IMG/VR virus record: IMGVR_UViG_3300036818_000089
Location: 1 to 64,000 of that record
Reading direction: 5' to 3' (one strand)
Source: a virus
DNA length: 64,000 nt
Part shown: positions 1 to 7,505 of the stretch, piece after piece
Position numbering within the stretch: position 1 is the first letter of the stretch
Layout of the letters: every line of letters starts with the position of its first letter
The notes under the pieces: model-generated
Told to the model about the DNA's origin: nothing
What the model saw: the letters and a program-made list of their open reading frames with translations, nothing else
The model's database searches: none
Translations under genes and position numbers: made by a program

Positions 1-239
1 CCACTCCACGGGCGAGTCCTCGGTGACCGGCTTGTCGGCGTCGAACCCGAAGATCCGGCACATCTGCTGGCCGGTCGGCACGTCGACGCCTTCGTCCCAG
101 CGGAACACGCGCACCACGAAGGGGTCGACGTTCTCGTCGTACATGCGGACGAACTGGCCGGGACGGATGTGGATGGCCAGACGGTTGCGCCCGTGCTTCT
201 CCAACAGGTCCAGGCGGCTCACGGTCGTGGTGGTCATGT
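1..239 (-). CDS. Small hypothetical protein, 3' end outside window
   Basis: Minus-strand gene whose ATG lies at 237-239 and whose end runs off the left edge, leaving about 79 visible residues. A GGAGGA Shine-Dalgarno sits just upstream. The visible part begins MTTTTVSRLDLLEKHGRN and contains an acidic, hydrophobic-alternating stretch compatible with a small beta-rich fold. I do not recognise a family. It is the first visible member of a long minus-strand run of small genes. Confidence 0.7.
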
Positions 240-275
240 GTCCTCCAAGGACGCAGGGACGGGCGGGTGGGTGGG

Positions 276-659
276 TCAGTCGAGCGGGTCGGTGCTGGTC
301 GAGCCGCAGGCGCAGGCGCGGATGCAGCGGCAGTCGGGGTCACCGTCGAACGGCGTGGAGTCGGCCAGCGCCTGGGCGTCGACCTCGAAGGTGAACCGGC
401 GGGCCTCCGCCATCGACGTGAAGCCCAGCTGCATGCGGTCCAGCTCGTCCCACATCCACTCGCCGGTGGGCTGGTGCTGCACGGCGACCCGGCCTTCGCG
501 GACGTAGCGCCAGGTGCCGTCCTTCGAGACCCGGACGTCGCCGGCGCCGGAGGCGAGCGGGGTCTTGGGGGCAGCCTTGACGGCGGCGGTCATGGGGATC
601 TGGTTGACGCCGAGGTTGGCTGTGCCGCCTGCGGGGTGGACGGTGATCGTGGTGTTCAT
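276..659 (-). CDS. Hypothetical protein with Cys-rich C-terminus
   Basis: 127 residues. The ATG at 659 was chosen because GGAG lies 8 bases upstream, and a further-upstream in-frame ATG at 698 overlaps a recurrent regulatory motif. The N-terminus is Thr/Ala/Gly-rich. The middle carries a Trp-rich WMWDELDRMQLGF segment and the C-terminus a CRCIRACACG cluster that could bind metal. A candidate operator (inverted repeat at 711-746) and the recurrent TGTCACCACA motif lie just upstream, so it probably heads a leftward transcript. Function unknown. Confidence 0.7.
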   Translation of the reverse strand: MNTTITVHPAGGTANLGVNQIPMTAAVKAAPKTPLASGAGDVRVSKDGTWRYVREGRVAVQHQPTGEWMWDELDRMQLGFTSMAEARRFTFEVDAQALADSTPFDGDPDCRCIRACACGSTSTDPLD

Positions 660-685
660 CCGGGTTGCTCCGTGGTGCCGTTCTG

Positions 686-700
686 TCTGTGGTGACATCA
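686..700 (-). promoter_or_regulatory. Start-associated motif copy (variant)
   Basis: On the minus strand it reads TGATGTCACCACAGA, a diverged copy of CATCCGTCACCACA. It sits 27 bases upstream of the ATG at 659, with a GGAG between. Confidence 0.5.
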
Positions 701-710
701 GGCTACCGTC

Positions 711-746
711 TCTAACCTACGATAAGCAAGGTTATCGTAGGTTAGA
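711..746. repeat. Perfect 15-bp inverted repeat, candidate operator
   Basis: Arms TCTAACCTACGATAA (711-725) and its exact complement (732-746) are separated by a 6-base spacer. It is A+T-rich against a G+C-rich background and lies between divergent genes. An operator for an HTH repressor is the simplest reading. A hairpin or recombination site is also possible. Confidence 0.65.
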
Positions 747-1047
747 GGTGGAGTTGTCCACGAAATGTCCGGTCAAGCGGGTCCTATGTGCCAGCGCGCC
801 GAGGAACCCTCGACAAACCAGGGTCGATCTCCACCTCGCAGTCGACCAATCCCACCCAGTCCCCCACCGACGTCACCCACCACTCACGCAACACGCCAGC
901 ACCAGCCGTTCGCAGCGGTGAAGGTGTCCCACGTCAACGGCGCCACACGGGGCGCGTGCGCAGCGACACCGGCCGCGGGTTGCATGGTTGCCCGCCCGAC
1001 CTGGAAACCCCCAACACCCCGTCGGGCCGGGCCCGTAACCTCCGGGG

Positions 1048-1449
1048 ATGCTGCGGATGCCCGGACGGATCCTCGACGCCGTCACCACCCACTGCCGCCA
1101 CTCCCACCCCGTTGAGGCCTGCGGGATACTCGCCGGCCCGGTCGGCGGCGACCCGGACGAGGTCATCCCCATGACCAACACGCACAAGTCGAGCGTGCGG
1201 TACGGGTTCGACCCGCAGGAGCAGTTGACTGTGTGGCAACAGCTCGCCGACGCTGGCCGCGCGCCGCTGGTGATCTACCACTCCCACACCAACAGCGGCT
1301 CGACCATGTCCCGCACAGACATCGAATCTGCGGCCGAACCGGGAGCCCACTACCTGATCGTGTCTACCGCCCCGGATGCTTCGGCGGTGCGGGCGTGGCG
1401 TGTGGTGGACGGTGCCGCGGTCGAATCGCCGATCGAAGTCGTCCCGTAG
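1048..1449 (+). CDS. JAB/JAMM (M67 family) metallopeptidase-like protein
   Basis: 133 residues, the size of a stand-alone Mec+/JAMM domain. The zinc-site signature is complete: a Glu in HPVEACGIL (about residues 20-28), then YHSHTNSGSTMSRTD (about 73-87) giving His-x-His and the downstream Ser and Asp. Bacterial members of the family cleave after C-terminal Gly-Gly of ubiquitin-like or sulfur-carrier proteins or act as isopeptidases. Related domains also occur in phage tail-tip peptidases. It stands alone on the plus strand with no ThiS-, ubiquitin- or NlpC-like partner nearby, so its substrate is unknown. Confidence 0.8.
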   Translation: MLRMPGRILDAVTTHCRHSHPVEACGILAGPVGGDPDEVIPMTNTHKSSVRYGFDPQEQLTVWQQLADAGRAPLVIYHSHTNSGSTMSRTDIESAAEPGAHYLIVSTAPDASAVRAWRVVDGAAVESPIEVVP

Positions 1450-1795
1450 CCGGTACCGAACCGTCACCCAGGTTTCGTCACGGTGACAGTTCGGGTGGTC
1501 TCGCATCGGATCGTCATCGGCGAGTCCTCGCCCGCAACGGACCCGAATCGCCAGCATCCCCCACCACGCACCCAGGCGGGGACTGGCGGTTCTCGGCCGC
1601 AGTCACCGGCACCCGAAGATGCCCCACCCGCTGGCCGCTGTTCCACAGCCACCACTCCACGTCACCACCAACACCAGCCAGCATCCCGACAGCGGCGCGC
1701 TCCACCCTGCCTGCCGACGACAAACGGCGCTGATAGTCAGGAGTCCAGAGAGAAAGGGAGGCATGCCAGACTGGCAGCCCATCGTTGAGACGCGC
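1450..1795. other. Convergent intergenic region, about 345 bp
   Basis: Lies between the ends of a rightward and a leftward gene. Short frames exist on both strands, but none has a good ribosome site together with biased third positions. No clear terminator hairpin is visible. Confidence 0.45.
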
Positions 1796-1981
1796 TCAAC
1801 GGTCCACCGCGAGGATCGACATCAGAAGGTTCCCGTCTCGCTGCTCCTGTACCGCCCGCCACGGCTCGAGGTCACCTTCCGTGCCGCTCAACGGGTGCGT
1901 GAGCGCGAATTCGCGACGATCATGCGCGGCCCTCCCGGTGTCGTCCGTGAGGGCTGTGGCCCGGTCCCCGTCGTCGCTCAT
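1796..1981 (-). CDS. Small acidic hypothetical protein
   Basis: 61 residues. The ATG at 1981 overlaps the stop of the upstream gene as ATGA, the coupling seen throughout this block, which decides the start. A competing plus-strand frame from 1763 (81 residues) overlaps it, but its purine-rich Shine-Dalgarno is only one base from the ATG and its third positions are less G/C-biased. No recognisable domain. Confidence 0.55.
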   Translation of the reverse strand: MSDDGDRATALTDDTGRAAHDRREFALTHPLSGTEGDLEPWRAVQEQRDGNLLMSILAVDR

Positions 1982-2409
1982 GTCCGCCCCGTGTCGAGCC
2001 TGTAGCGCTCGGCCAGCGCGCGGATGGTGTCGCAAGGCCACGCCTCAGCCTCGTCTTCCGGCACATAGGGCACGCGGCAAGTCAGGCAATCGACATAGCC
2101 GCCAGCCCTGTGCGGCAGGTGCAGATTGAGGATCTTCCGGTCGGCTGCGCACCCGCGCAGCACGTCGGCCGGGTCGTTGTCGGCGATGTGCTCGGCCATC
2201 TCTGTGCCATCGGTCTGGAGGCCGCGCCAGTGCTTGTCCTGCTCGTACGGGGTGTGGAACTCCGGCGGCCACATGTAGACCATCTCCGGCGAGTTCCACT
2301 CTTCACTGCCGTTGCCGACGTGCCACTCCGCTGGGCATCTGACCGCTCGCGCTTTGGCGTCCTTGGCCTCGATCGCTGCGAGCAGTCGAGTCACCAGGTC
2401 ATCCGTCAT
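1978..2409 (-). CDS. DUF6221 family protein (copy 1)
   Basis: 143 residues. It shows the layout typical of DUF6221: N-terminal DLVTRLLAAIEAKDAKAR helix, central HIADNDPADVLRGC with the following ILNLH helix, and a C-terminal C..C-containing segment ending in PCDTIRALAERY. The function of the family is unknown. It is widespread in actinomycetes and their phages. A paralogue lies at 12294-12797 with the same HIADNDPADVLRGC block. The ATG overlaps the end of the upstream XRE gene by 11 bases. Confidence 0.8.
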   Translation of the reverse strand: MTDDLVTRLLAAIEAKDAKARAVRCPAEWHVGNGSEEWNSPEMVYMWPPEFHTPYEQDKHWRGLQTDGTEMAEHIADNDPADVLRGCAADRKILNLHLPHRAGGYVDCLTCRVPYVPEDEAEAWPCDTIRALAERYRLDTGRT

Positions 2410-2806
2410 GTCCGCCAGTCTCCCTGTCTGTGGCGGTGTGGTCCTCGCCAGTCGGTTCGAGCGAGACGTCCAGATCCCGCGCCACGGCCTGGAGCGCCGT
2501 GATGGCCCGACCGACCTGGGCGGCCTGTTTCGCGGACAGCAGGCGAGGACGCAGCGGCGGCGCGTAGGCGTCTCCTGTCAGCAGCCAGCGCGCATCGGTC
2601 CCGGTCGCCTCGCCGATCTGCACGACACGCTCCGCGAGGATCGCTTGGCGGCCAGCTTCGATGTTCGCCACGGACGAGCGCGTCAGGTTGAGGTGGTCGG
2701 CTAGTTCGGCCTGGGTCAGCGCTGCCGCTTGGCGTGCCTGCGCGATCCGGCCGCCGAGGTCGACTTCGTACGGGCTCGGCTCTCCCGAGACCACTTCGTC
2801 GCTCAC
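2399..2806 (-). CDS. XRE-family HTH regulator
   Basis: 135 residues. A Cro/C1-type helix-turn-helix spans about residues 18-72 (IAQARQAAALTQAELADHL, then SSVANIEAGR). The C-terminal part contains a helical segment and a disordered acidic tail and has no recognisable sensor domain. It probably controls this minus-strand block or the lysogeny/plasmid decision. Other XRE-type proteins are encoded at 17368 and 40321. The only upstream gene on this strand starts at 3083. Confidence 0.85.
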   Translation of the reverse strand: MSDEVVSGEPSPYEVDLGGRIAQARQAAALTQAELADHLNLTRSSVANIEAGRQAILAERVVQIGEATGTDARWLLTGDAYAPPLRPRLLSAKQAAQVGRAITALQAVARDLDVSLEPTGEDHTATDRETGGHDG

Positions 2807-2861
2807 GTGCCGTCGTCCTTTCGTCCGGTGTGGTCCTCGCCTGAAGGGTGGAGACGGGAGG

Positions 2862-3083
2862 TCACGACGTGCGCTCGCCGTCGCTCAGGTCGTAGATCTG
2901 CACGCAGTCCATCTCCCACGGCATGTCCTCCAGCACGCTGTGGAGGTGCCGCCCGCAGGCGAACGCGCGGACTACCGGCTGCAGGTCGTGGCCTTCGAGG
3001 TTGCAGATGGACCAGCGGGCGCGGTGATCCTTGCCGTGGTTCCTGACGCCGCATGGCTGGCCGATCTCGTCGTCGTCAGCCAT
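2862..3083 (-). CDS. Small Cys/His-containing hypothetical protein
   Basis: 73 residues. The ATG at 3083 has AAGGA upstream and overlaps the preceding gene's stop. Two Cys (PCGVRNHG, SICNLEGH) and a CGRHLH pair suggest a zinc-binding knuckle. No family recognised. Confidence 0.65.
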   Translation of the reverse strand: MADDDEIGQPCGVRNHGKDHRARWSICNLEGHDLQPVVRAFACGRHLHSVLEDMPWEMDCVQIYDLSDGERTS

Positions 3084-3291
3084 GCGTCTCGTCTTCCTTT
3101 CGCTCGCCGGCCACACCCAGACTGGCGGCGTCGTCGATGGCATCCATCCAGTAGTCGCGGTCGTCGGCGTCGAGGTCCTCCCAGGGCGTCCAGGAGTAGC
3201 CGTAGACGTGCACGTCGCGGTCGATCATCGCGGCGTCGTAGCGGTCCTTCGCCAGCCGTTCCCGGATCGCCCGGTCGAGGTCACTGGGCAC
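3076..3291 (-). CDS. Small acidic hypothetical protein
   Basis: 71 residues from a GTG at 3291, chosen because GGGAGG lies 6 bases upstream. A longer in-frame start at 3342 has no such site and would overlap the neighbour extensively. It is rich in Asp and Tyr, with WTPWEDLDADDRDYWMDAID in the middle. Strong negative charge and small size are compatible with a DNA-mimic or inhibitor protein, but nothing in the sequence proves this. Confidence 0.6.
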   Translation of the reverse strand: MPSDLDRAIRERLAKDRYDAAMIDRDVHVYGYSWTPWEDLDADDRDYWMDAIDDAASLGVAGERKEDETHG

Positions 3292-3478
3292 GGAGAGCCT
3301 CCCGTGGGACTCGGTAGGTACGCCCGCAGTTCGGGCAGTCACCGACGGTGCGACGCCGACGCCAGCCAGCGCGGCGCACGTTCTCCAACGGCGTCCGCCA
3401 CGTCACGCCCTCCAGCAGCGACGTGTCGCAGTTCGGACAACAGACCGAGCCCTCGACGATCAGCGCGAGGTCAGCCAC
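3281..3478 (-). CDS. Zinc-ribbon protein
   Basis: 65 residues with two CPNC knuckles (CCPNCDTSLLEG near residue 13 and DCPNCGRTY near residue 47), the spacing of a single zinc ribbon. The linker is basic (RRAGWRRRRT). It could be a nucleic-acid or polymerase-binding accessory factor. It is coupled by short overlaps to both neighbours. Confidence 0.7.
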   Translation of the reverse strand: MADLALIVEGSVCCPNCDTSLLEGVTWRTPLENVRRAGWRRRRTVGDCPNCGRTYRVPREALRAQ

Positions 3479-3773
3479 GGTCGTCTCCCTGCTTGGCGGT
3501 CACGTGGTAGCTGGACAGCAGCCCGTCGGCGATGTCCTCGGCTTCGGGGAACGGGTTGTGGTTGGACAGGTCGCCGATCATCTCGACCAGCGCCTCCCGG
3601 CCCACTGTCGGGGCAGGCGCGGCGTTGCGGCGGTAGAACTCGATCGCTGCTCGTGCCACGGCCTGCTCGTCGGCGATCCAGTCGCCTCGATGCGTGGTCT
3701 TCATGACCGCGTGGTTGCACGCCTGCTCGATCAGCGCCCGCTCGGCTGCTGCGGTGAGGTCATCACTGGCCAT
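3471..3773 (-). CDS. Hypothetical helical protein
   Basis: 100 residues. The ATG at 3773 overlaps the upstream stop as TGATG. Mostly helical with an early ALIEQACNHAV segment and a MIGDLSNHNPFPEAEDIADG segment. The spacing of small residues resembles phage accessory proteins of unknown function. No domain recognised. Confidence 0.65.
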   Translation of the reverse strand: MASDDLTAAAERALIEQACNHAVMKTTHRGDWIADEQAVARAAIEFYRRNAAPAPTVGREALVEMIGDLSNHNPFPEAEDIADGLLSSYHVTAKQGDDRG

Positions 3774-3997
3774 CAGGTGACTCCGTTCGCTGCTGGGATC
3801 TGGTCGCGCCTCGCCTGTATGGCGGTGAGCAGGTCGCCCAGTTCGGACGCTGCGGCGTTGGCGGCGTTCTCGATGGTGCCGTCGTCCCACATCGCCTTGG
3901 CCGCGTCGTGCTCGATGCCCTCGGCTGTCTTGAGGGCGTCGATGACCGAGTCCTCTTGTGCGGTCAGTTCCATGTAGAGCACGTCGTCATTCGCCAT
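3773..3997 (-). CDS. Small acidic helical protein
   Basis: 74 residues, acidic in its N-terminal two-thirds and predicted all-helical. It overlaps the upstream DUF1643 gene by 11 bases and the downstream gene by one. Function unknown. Confidence 0.65.
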   Translation of the reverse strand: MANDDVLYMELTAQEDSVIDALKTAEGIEHDAAKAMWDDGTIENAANAAASELGDLLTAIQARRDQIPAANGVT

Positions 3998-4550
3998 CGC
4001 CGTCCTCCTTGTCGTGTGCCTCCGTACCGGACCCAGACGAGGGAGCGGGAAATGCGATGGGCAGCACGCTGGCCGCGACGTACAGCGGATGCCACGGCTC
4101 GCCGGTCGATGTCGTCTTCAGGCAGCGGAGTCGCACGCCGAACCCGGCAAGCATGGACACGATCGTCCGACTGCGGTCATTGCGGCTGCCGTGGTTGCCC
4201 CAGGCGCATACCGTCAACGGCGACTCAGCGGATCGGCGAAGGTGCAGGTCGTTGTCTGGCCCGACCGGATCCGGGTGGTTCCACAGCGCCGCAGGATCGG
4301 TCGCCCGCAGTGCGTACAGATTGCGCACCATGATGCCCGCGTAGCCCCACGCGCGGGCGAACCCAATGCAGCGGCGGATCGTCGGGTCGTCATGCTCCGC
4401 GTCGGCCGTGGACGGATTGAGCATGATCCAGCCCAGCAGCGGTCCGTCCGCCCAGTGCCGCGTGAGCCAGTAGCGGTAGGTGCCGCACGGGCTGATGCCG
4501 GCGTCCTTCGCGGTCGCCGTGTCGATGTTGAACAGGGCTGGCTCAGTCAT
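3987..4550 (-). CDS. DUF1643 domain protein
   Basis: 187 residues, start ATG 4550 overlapping the upstream stop. The DUF1643 signature is clear: WIMLNPSTADAEHDDPTIRR (about residues 36-55), then GIMVRNLYALRATDP and VCAWGNHGSRNDR. The family is common in phages and bacteria. Its biochemical activity is not established, though conserved Asn, Asp and Trp-Gly positions suggest an enzyme or nucleotide-binding role. It lies in the accessory block upstream of small acidic genes. Confidence 0.85.
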   Translation of the reverse strand: MTEPALFNIDTATAKDAGISPCGTYRYWLTRHWADGPLLGWIMLNPSTADAEHDDPTIRRCIGFARAWGYAGIMVRNLYALRATDPAALWNHPDPVGPDNDLHLRRSAESPLTVCAWGNHGSRNDRSRTIVSMLAGFGVRLRCLKTTSTGEPWHPLYVAASVLPIAFPAPSSGSGTEAHDKEDGDGE

Positions 4551-5478
4551 CGCGCGCCTCGTCCTGTGGTTCGGGTTGGGCGGCAGGGGCGGGGGCATAG
4601 TCGTAGCTGGGCTCATCGGCCGCCTGGTCCTCGCTGACCTGCTCGTCGGTCCAGCACGTCGGATAGGAGTAGTCGGGGATGGTGCAGCCGTTGCAGCCGT
4701 TGCGGTGCGGCCAGGACGACGCCCCGATCTCCGTGACGTTCTCCCGCAGCACCACCCACGGCTTGCCGTCATCGCGCAGGACGTACGCCTCGTCGACGCC
4801 GTCCACCGTGCCGTAGGAGATCAGCCAGCCCTCCCACGAGTCGCCCTCCCACTCGTAGCGGACCCGCTGATGGGTGTGCCCGTCCGGGACTTCGCGGGTC
4901 GCGGTCACGTGCAGCGTGGTGACCTTGCTCGGCTGCTCGGCGGGTTGGGTGGCAGGAGCGGGCCAGTGGCCGGGCACGTCGCAGCGGCCATCGAACAGCT
5001 CGCCGTAGATGTGATGTGATCCCTGCTCGGTGCACGGGCCGAACGCCCGCATCGCGAAGTCGGGGCTCGGCGGCTCGGCGGGTTGGGTGGCCACACCCCG
5101 CCACGACTTGATCACCGCCGTGACCGCGGCAGGCTGGACGTGACCGTTCAACTCGCTGCGGAGCACGCCGCGGATCTGGGCGGTCGCGTCCTCGGGCACC
5201 ACCACAGCGCGGGCGAGACGGGCCTCCAGGGCATCCACACGGGCACGGGCAGCGTCTCGTTCCCGGCGGACCTCGTTCATCGCCGCCGCATTCCCACGGG
5301 CCATCTGGACGATCTGTCCGCGCGTCTCGGTGAACGTCCGGTCAACCTGGGACCGCGCCTCGTCCCGCTCGGCCAGCAGTTCGGCCAGCAGCGCCTCGTA
5401 GTCGGCGCGCAGGTTGTCGTGGCTCGTCTCCAGCACGGACCTCTGCAAGTCGCGCAGCACGTTGTCGTCGGTTGTCAT
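4543..5478 (-). CDS. Coiled-coil hypothetical protein with Pro/Glu linkers
   Basis: 311 residues. The N-terminal 120 are a long charged coiled coil (LAERDEARSQVDRTFTETRG and ARARVDALEARLARA). Two ATQPAE-type linkers divide the rest. The C-terminal half has a Trp-rich RYEWEGDSWEGWLI beta segment and a Cys-bearing NGCNGCTIPDYSYPTCW patch. No known family recognised. The ATG overlaps the upstream stop as ATGA. Confidence 0.7.
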   Translation of the reverse strand: MTTDDNVLRDLQRSVLETSHDNLRADYEALLAELLAERDEARSQVDRTFTETRGQIVQMARGNAAAMNEVRRERDAARARVDALEARLARAVVVPEDATAQIRGVLRSELNGHVQPAAVTAVIKSWRGVATQPAEPPSPDFAMRAFGPCTEQGSHHIYGELFDGRCDVPGHWPAPATQPAEQPSKVTTLHVTATREVPDGHTHQRVRYEWEGDSWEGWLISYGTVDGVDEAYVLRDDGKPWVVLRENVTEIGASSWPHRNGCNGCTIPDYSYPTCWTDEQVSEDQAADEPSYDYAPAPAAQPEPQDEARDD

Positions 5479-5675
5479 CGGCCAGCCTCCAGTTCCTTCG
5501 GATCCGGCATCCCCGGCTCGGTATCCCACTGCCGGTTCTGGATATAGGACTCGATGGCGTACAGAGATTCGTCGACGCTGTCCCAGGCGCCGGACGACCC
5601 AAATCCGATTTCGGTCCAACCCTTGTCATCGTTGGCCTGGATCGTGTACTCGATCCGGTACTCGCGTTCGCTCAC
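5475..5675 (-). CDS. Small hypothetical protein
   Basis: 66 residues, ATGA-coupled on both sides. The pattern EYRIEYTIQAND, a WTEIGFGSS turn and an ESYIQNRQWD helix suggests a small alpha/beta fold. Function unknown. Confidence 0.65.
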   Translation of the reverse strand: MSEREYRIEYTIQANDDKGWTEIGFGSSGAWDSVDESLYAIESYIQNRQWDTEPGMPDPKELEAGR

Positions 5676-6145
5676 TGCTGCTTCCCCCTCAGTGCCGCAA
5701 GGGCGGCGTCGGCGTAGTCAGCGGCAGCGATCAGCCGCCAGCCGAGCGAGCGGCCTTCCTCAGCGGACAGCGGCACCGTCGTCAGCCACGTCATCAGGCC
5801 GACACCGGGCTTGGTGTCCTCGACCCAGGCGGTCACTCGCGTGAACGTTTCGAGCTGCCCCTTCGGCATGACCCAGCTAGCGCCGTCGTCGAGTACTTCG
5901 TCGGGCGCGAGCTTGGCTTCGTCGTCCGGCTGTGCCGCTGGGGCAGCGAGCGCGGCGGCGGCCATTGCTGCGTCGTATGCGGCTTGGCGGATGGCGACGT
6001 CCACGTAGGCGTCGCGGTTGGCGCGGTTGCGCCAGCCTGCGTAGACGCTGGCGGCGATCTCACCGGCCCTCTTGTAGATGCGCTCGCGCGCTGCCTGTTC
6101 GGTTGGGTTGGGGTTGGCGGTGGGGCCAGCCGGGTCGGGAATCAT
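5672..6145 (-). CDS. Hypothetical Ala-rich protein with MIPDPAGPT start
   Basis: 157 residues. The N-terminal MIPDPAGPT is shared with the transporter at 6945-7505, and the DNA around both starts is nearly identical over 31 bases. The body is helical and Ala-rich with a central WVMPKGQLETFTRVTAW segment. Probably an accessory protein of unknown role that acquired its 5' end by duplication. Coupled as ATGA to the DpdA-like gene. Confidence 0.65.
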   Translation of the reverse strand: MIPDPAGPTANPNPTEQAARERIYKRAGEIAASVYAGWRNRANRDAYVDVAIRQAAYDAAMAAAALAAPAAQPDDEAKLAPDEVLDDGASWVMPKGQLETFTRVTAWVEDTKPGVGLMTWLTTVPLSAEEGRSLGWRLIAAADYADAALAALRGKQQ

Positions 6146-6151
6146 GCCGCG
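6121..6151. repeat. 31-bp near-identical repeat, left copy
   Basis: Matches 7481-7511 at 29 of 31 positions. It covers the first codons and ribosome-site region of the gene starting at 6145. Together with the right copy it brackets the transporter-DpdA pair. Confidence 0.7.
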
Positions 6152-6948
6152 CCTCCAAAAGGCAACTCGTCTTGCACTGAACGATGCGACGAAGCCATCT
6201 CCGCCAGCACGCTGTTACGCCAGGCCACCGCGTACCGCAGGCAGTTCGCGCAGTTCTTGTGACCCGAACACCCCGCCATCGGACCGCCCGCGCGTCGCGC
6301 CTCGAACGACCACGCCATCGAGTCCGCAGACGCCAAGTGGTGCCCGTACGTCGACAGTCCGCGGCGCTTGACACCGAACCCGTGCAGCGGGATCCCGGGG
6401 TCAACAGCGCGGATCGAGGCCATGATGTGCCCGATCTCCCCGGTAGCCTGCCGGCGGCACACCGACCCGACACCCACCACCGGGAACCGGGACAGGTCGA
6501 CACCGGCCGCGGCGTAGAGGTCCATGCACCGCAGGTAGTCGTCGCGCTGCCAGCCCTGCAGGACCGGCATGAACGGCGAGCGCGTGTCGTCGCCCCGCAG
6601 GTCTTGCAGGTGCACGAAGTTGGCGACCGTGCGGGCCTGGTGCTCGGCCACGCTCAAGCCCGTCTTGGCCAGCATGAACGGCTCGCACATCCAGTCCTGC
6701 GGCGCCGCCCACGACAGGCGGCCGATCTCGCTGTCGTAGCGGCGGACCGCGGCCACGTACTCCTGCGGGGTGGTGCGCCACTCGCTGAACAGGGACAGTT
6801 CGGAGAACCCGCCGGAGTCCAGGGCCCAGTCGGCCACGGCGCGCGGCAGGCCACGGCGCCCGGCCAGACGGCGGTGCGAGACGAACAGGGGCACGCCCGC
6901 GGTTTCCAGCCAGTGGGGCTGGTGGGTGCCCAGGTAGAAGTAGGTCAC
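6142..6948 (-). CDS. dpdA: DpdA-like tRNA-guanine transglycosylase superfamily protein (DNA deazapurine modification)
   Basis: 268 residues from a GTG overlapping the transporter stop (GTGA). The catalytic-loop signature DSGGF of TGT enzymes is at residues 44-48, with beta-barrel landmarks PQDWMCEPF, FMPVLQGWQ, VVGVGSVCRR and HGFGVKRRG in the expected order. The C-terminus has a GCSGHKNCANC cysteine cluster in the position of the TGT zinc site. Established knowledge: phage DpdA proteins exchange guanine in DNA for 7-deazaguanines and block host restriction. The short length and absent RNA-binding extension fit phage DpdA rather than cellular tRNA TGT. The adjacent precursor transporter supports the role. 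Confidence 0.85.
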   Translation of the reverse strand: MTYFYLGTHQPHWLETAGVPLFVSHRRLAGRRGLPRAVADWALDSGGFSELSLFSEWRTTPQEYVAAVRRYDSEIGRLSWAAPQDWMCEPFMLAKTGLSVAEHQARTVANFVHLQDLRGDDTRSPFMPVLQGWQRDDYLRCMDLYAAAGVDLSRFPVVGVGSVCRRQATGEIGHIMASIRAVDPGIPLHGFGVKRRGLSTYGHHLASADSMAWSFEARRAGGPMAGCSGHKNCANCLRYAVAWRNSVLAEMASSHRSVQDELPFGGAA

Positions 6949-7505
6949 GCTGCCACCGCCCCGGTTCGGGTGCCGGTGGCGCGTTGGATGGTTTCGCGGA
7001 GCAGCAGGTAGGTGCCGGTCACCCAGATCGCCTTCACCAACAGTTGCCCGGCCACGGCAGGTCCGGTGATGCCCAGACCGGACAGGCCCAGGAACATCAG
7101 GGTGTCGATGACGGCGCCGGTCCAGGTTCCGGCGATCACCGCGACACGCCAACGGCGCTGGGTGCGCAGGCGGCTGTAGACGGCCATGTCGAGCGATTCG
7201 GACACCAGGAATGTGGTGCCGGAGGCGAGCGCGATCCGCCCGGATCCGGTGGCCCACGACAGGAGCGCGCCGGCCAGGATGCAGGCGAGCACCCAGCGGC
7301 GGCCCGCCGCGTCTTGCAGCGTGTTGCGTAGCGCGATCACGCCGCCGGCGAACCACGTGCCGGCTGGGGCTAGCAGTCCGAGGCCGACGTGGGTGAGGCC
7401 GTAGCGGCTGGTGACCCAGTTCGCTGCGACGATGCCGGCCAGGTACAGGGCGGCGACGAGAATGGCTGCGCGTGGCCTGGTCGGGCCAGCCGGGTCGGGG
7501 ATCAT
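6945..7505 (-). CDS. VUT/YhhQ-type queuosine-precursor transporter
   Basis: 186 residues with five or six hydrophobic helices. Landmarks include LAGIVAANWVTSRYG, FAGGVIALRNTLQDAAGRRW and LVSESLDMAVYSRLRT, which match the VUT family (YhhQ relatives) that imports preQ0, preQ1 or queuine. It is the upstream partner of the DpdA-like gene and overlaps it as GTGA, so the two are co-translated. No QueC/D/E or FolE genes lie in the window, which implies salvage of a host or environmental precursor rather than de novo synthesis. The start shares MIPDPAGPT with the gene at 5672-6145. Confidence 0.85.
   Translation of the reverse strand: MIPDPAGPTRPRAAILVAALYLAGIVAANWVTSRYGLTHVGLGLLAPAGTWFAGGVIALRNTLQDAAGRRWVLACILAGALLSWATGSGRIALASGTTFLVSESLDMAVYSRLRTQRRWRVAVIAGTWTGAVIDTLMFLGLSGLGITGPAVAGQLLVKAIWVTGTYLLLRETIQRATGTRTGAVAA

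Larger units (their letters stand above)
660..1047. other. Divergent intergenic region, about 390 bp
   Basis: Separates the leftward gene starting at 659 from the rightward gene at 1048. It holds one copy of the recurring motif (686-700), a perfect 15-bp inverted repeat (711-746) and otherwise G+C-rich sequence with no convincing coding frame. It probably carries divergent promoters and an operator. Confidence 0.6.

Noticed and set aside
934-1557. Long minus-strand frame through the JAMM gene
   Set aside because: It is antisense to a gene with a complete JAMM signature and has no upstream ribosome site.
1763-2005. Plus-strand frame of 81 codons opposite the small gene at 1796-1981
   Set aside because: Its purine-rich ribosome site is one base from the ATG and its third positions are less biased. 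The minus-strand gene is ATGA-coupled like its neighbours.
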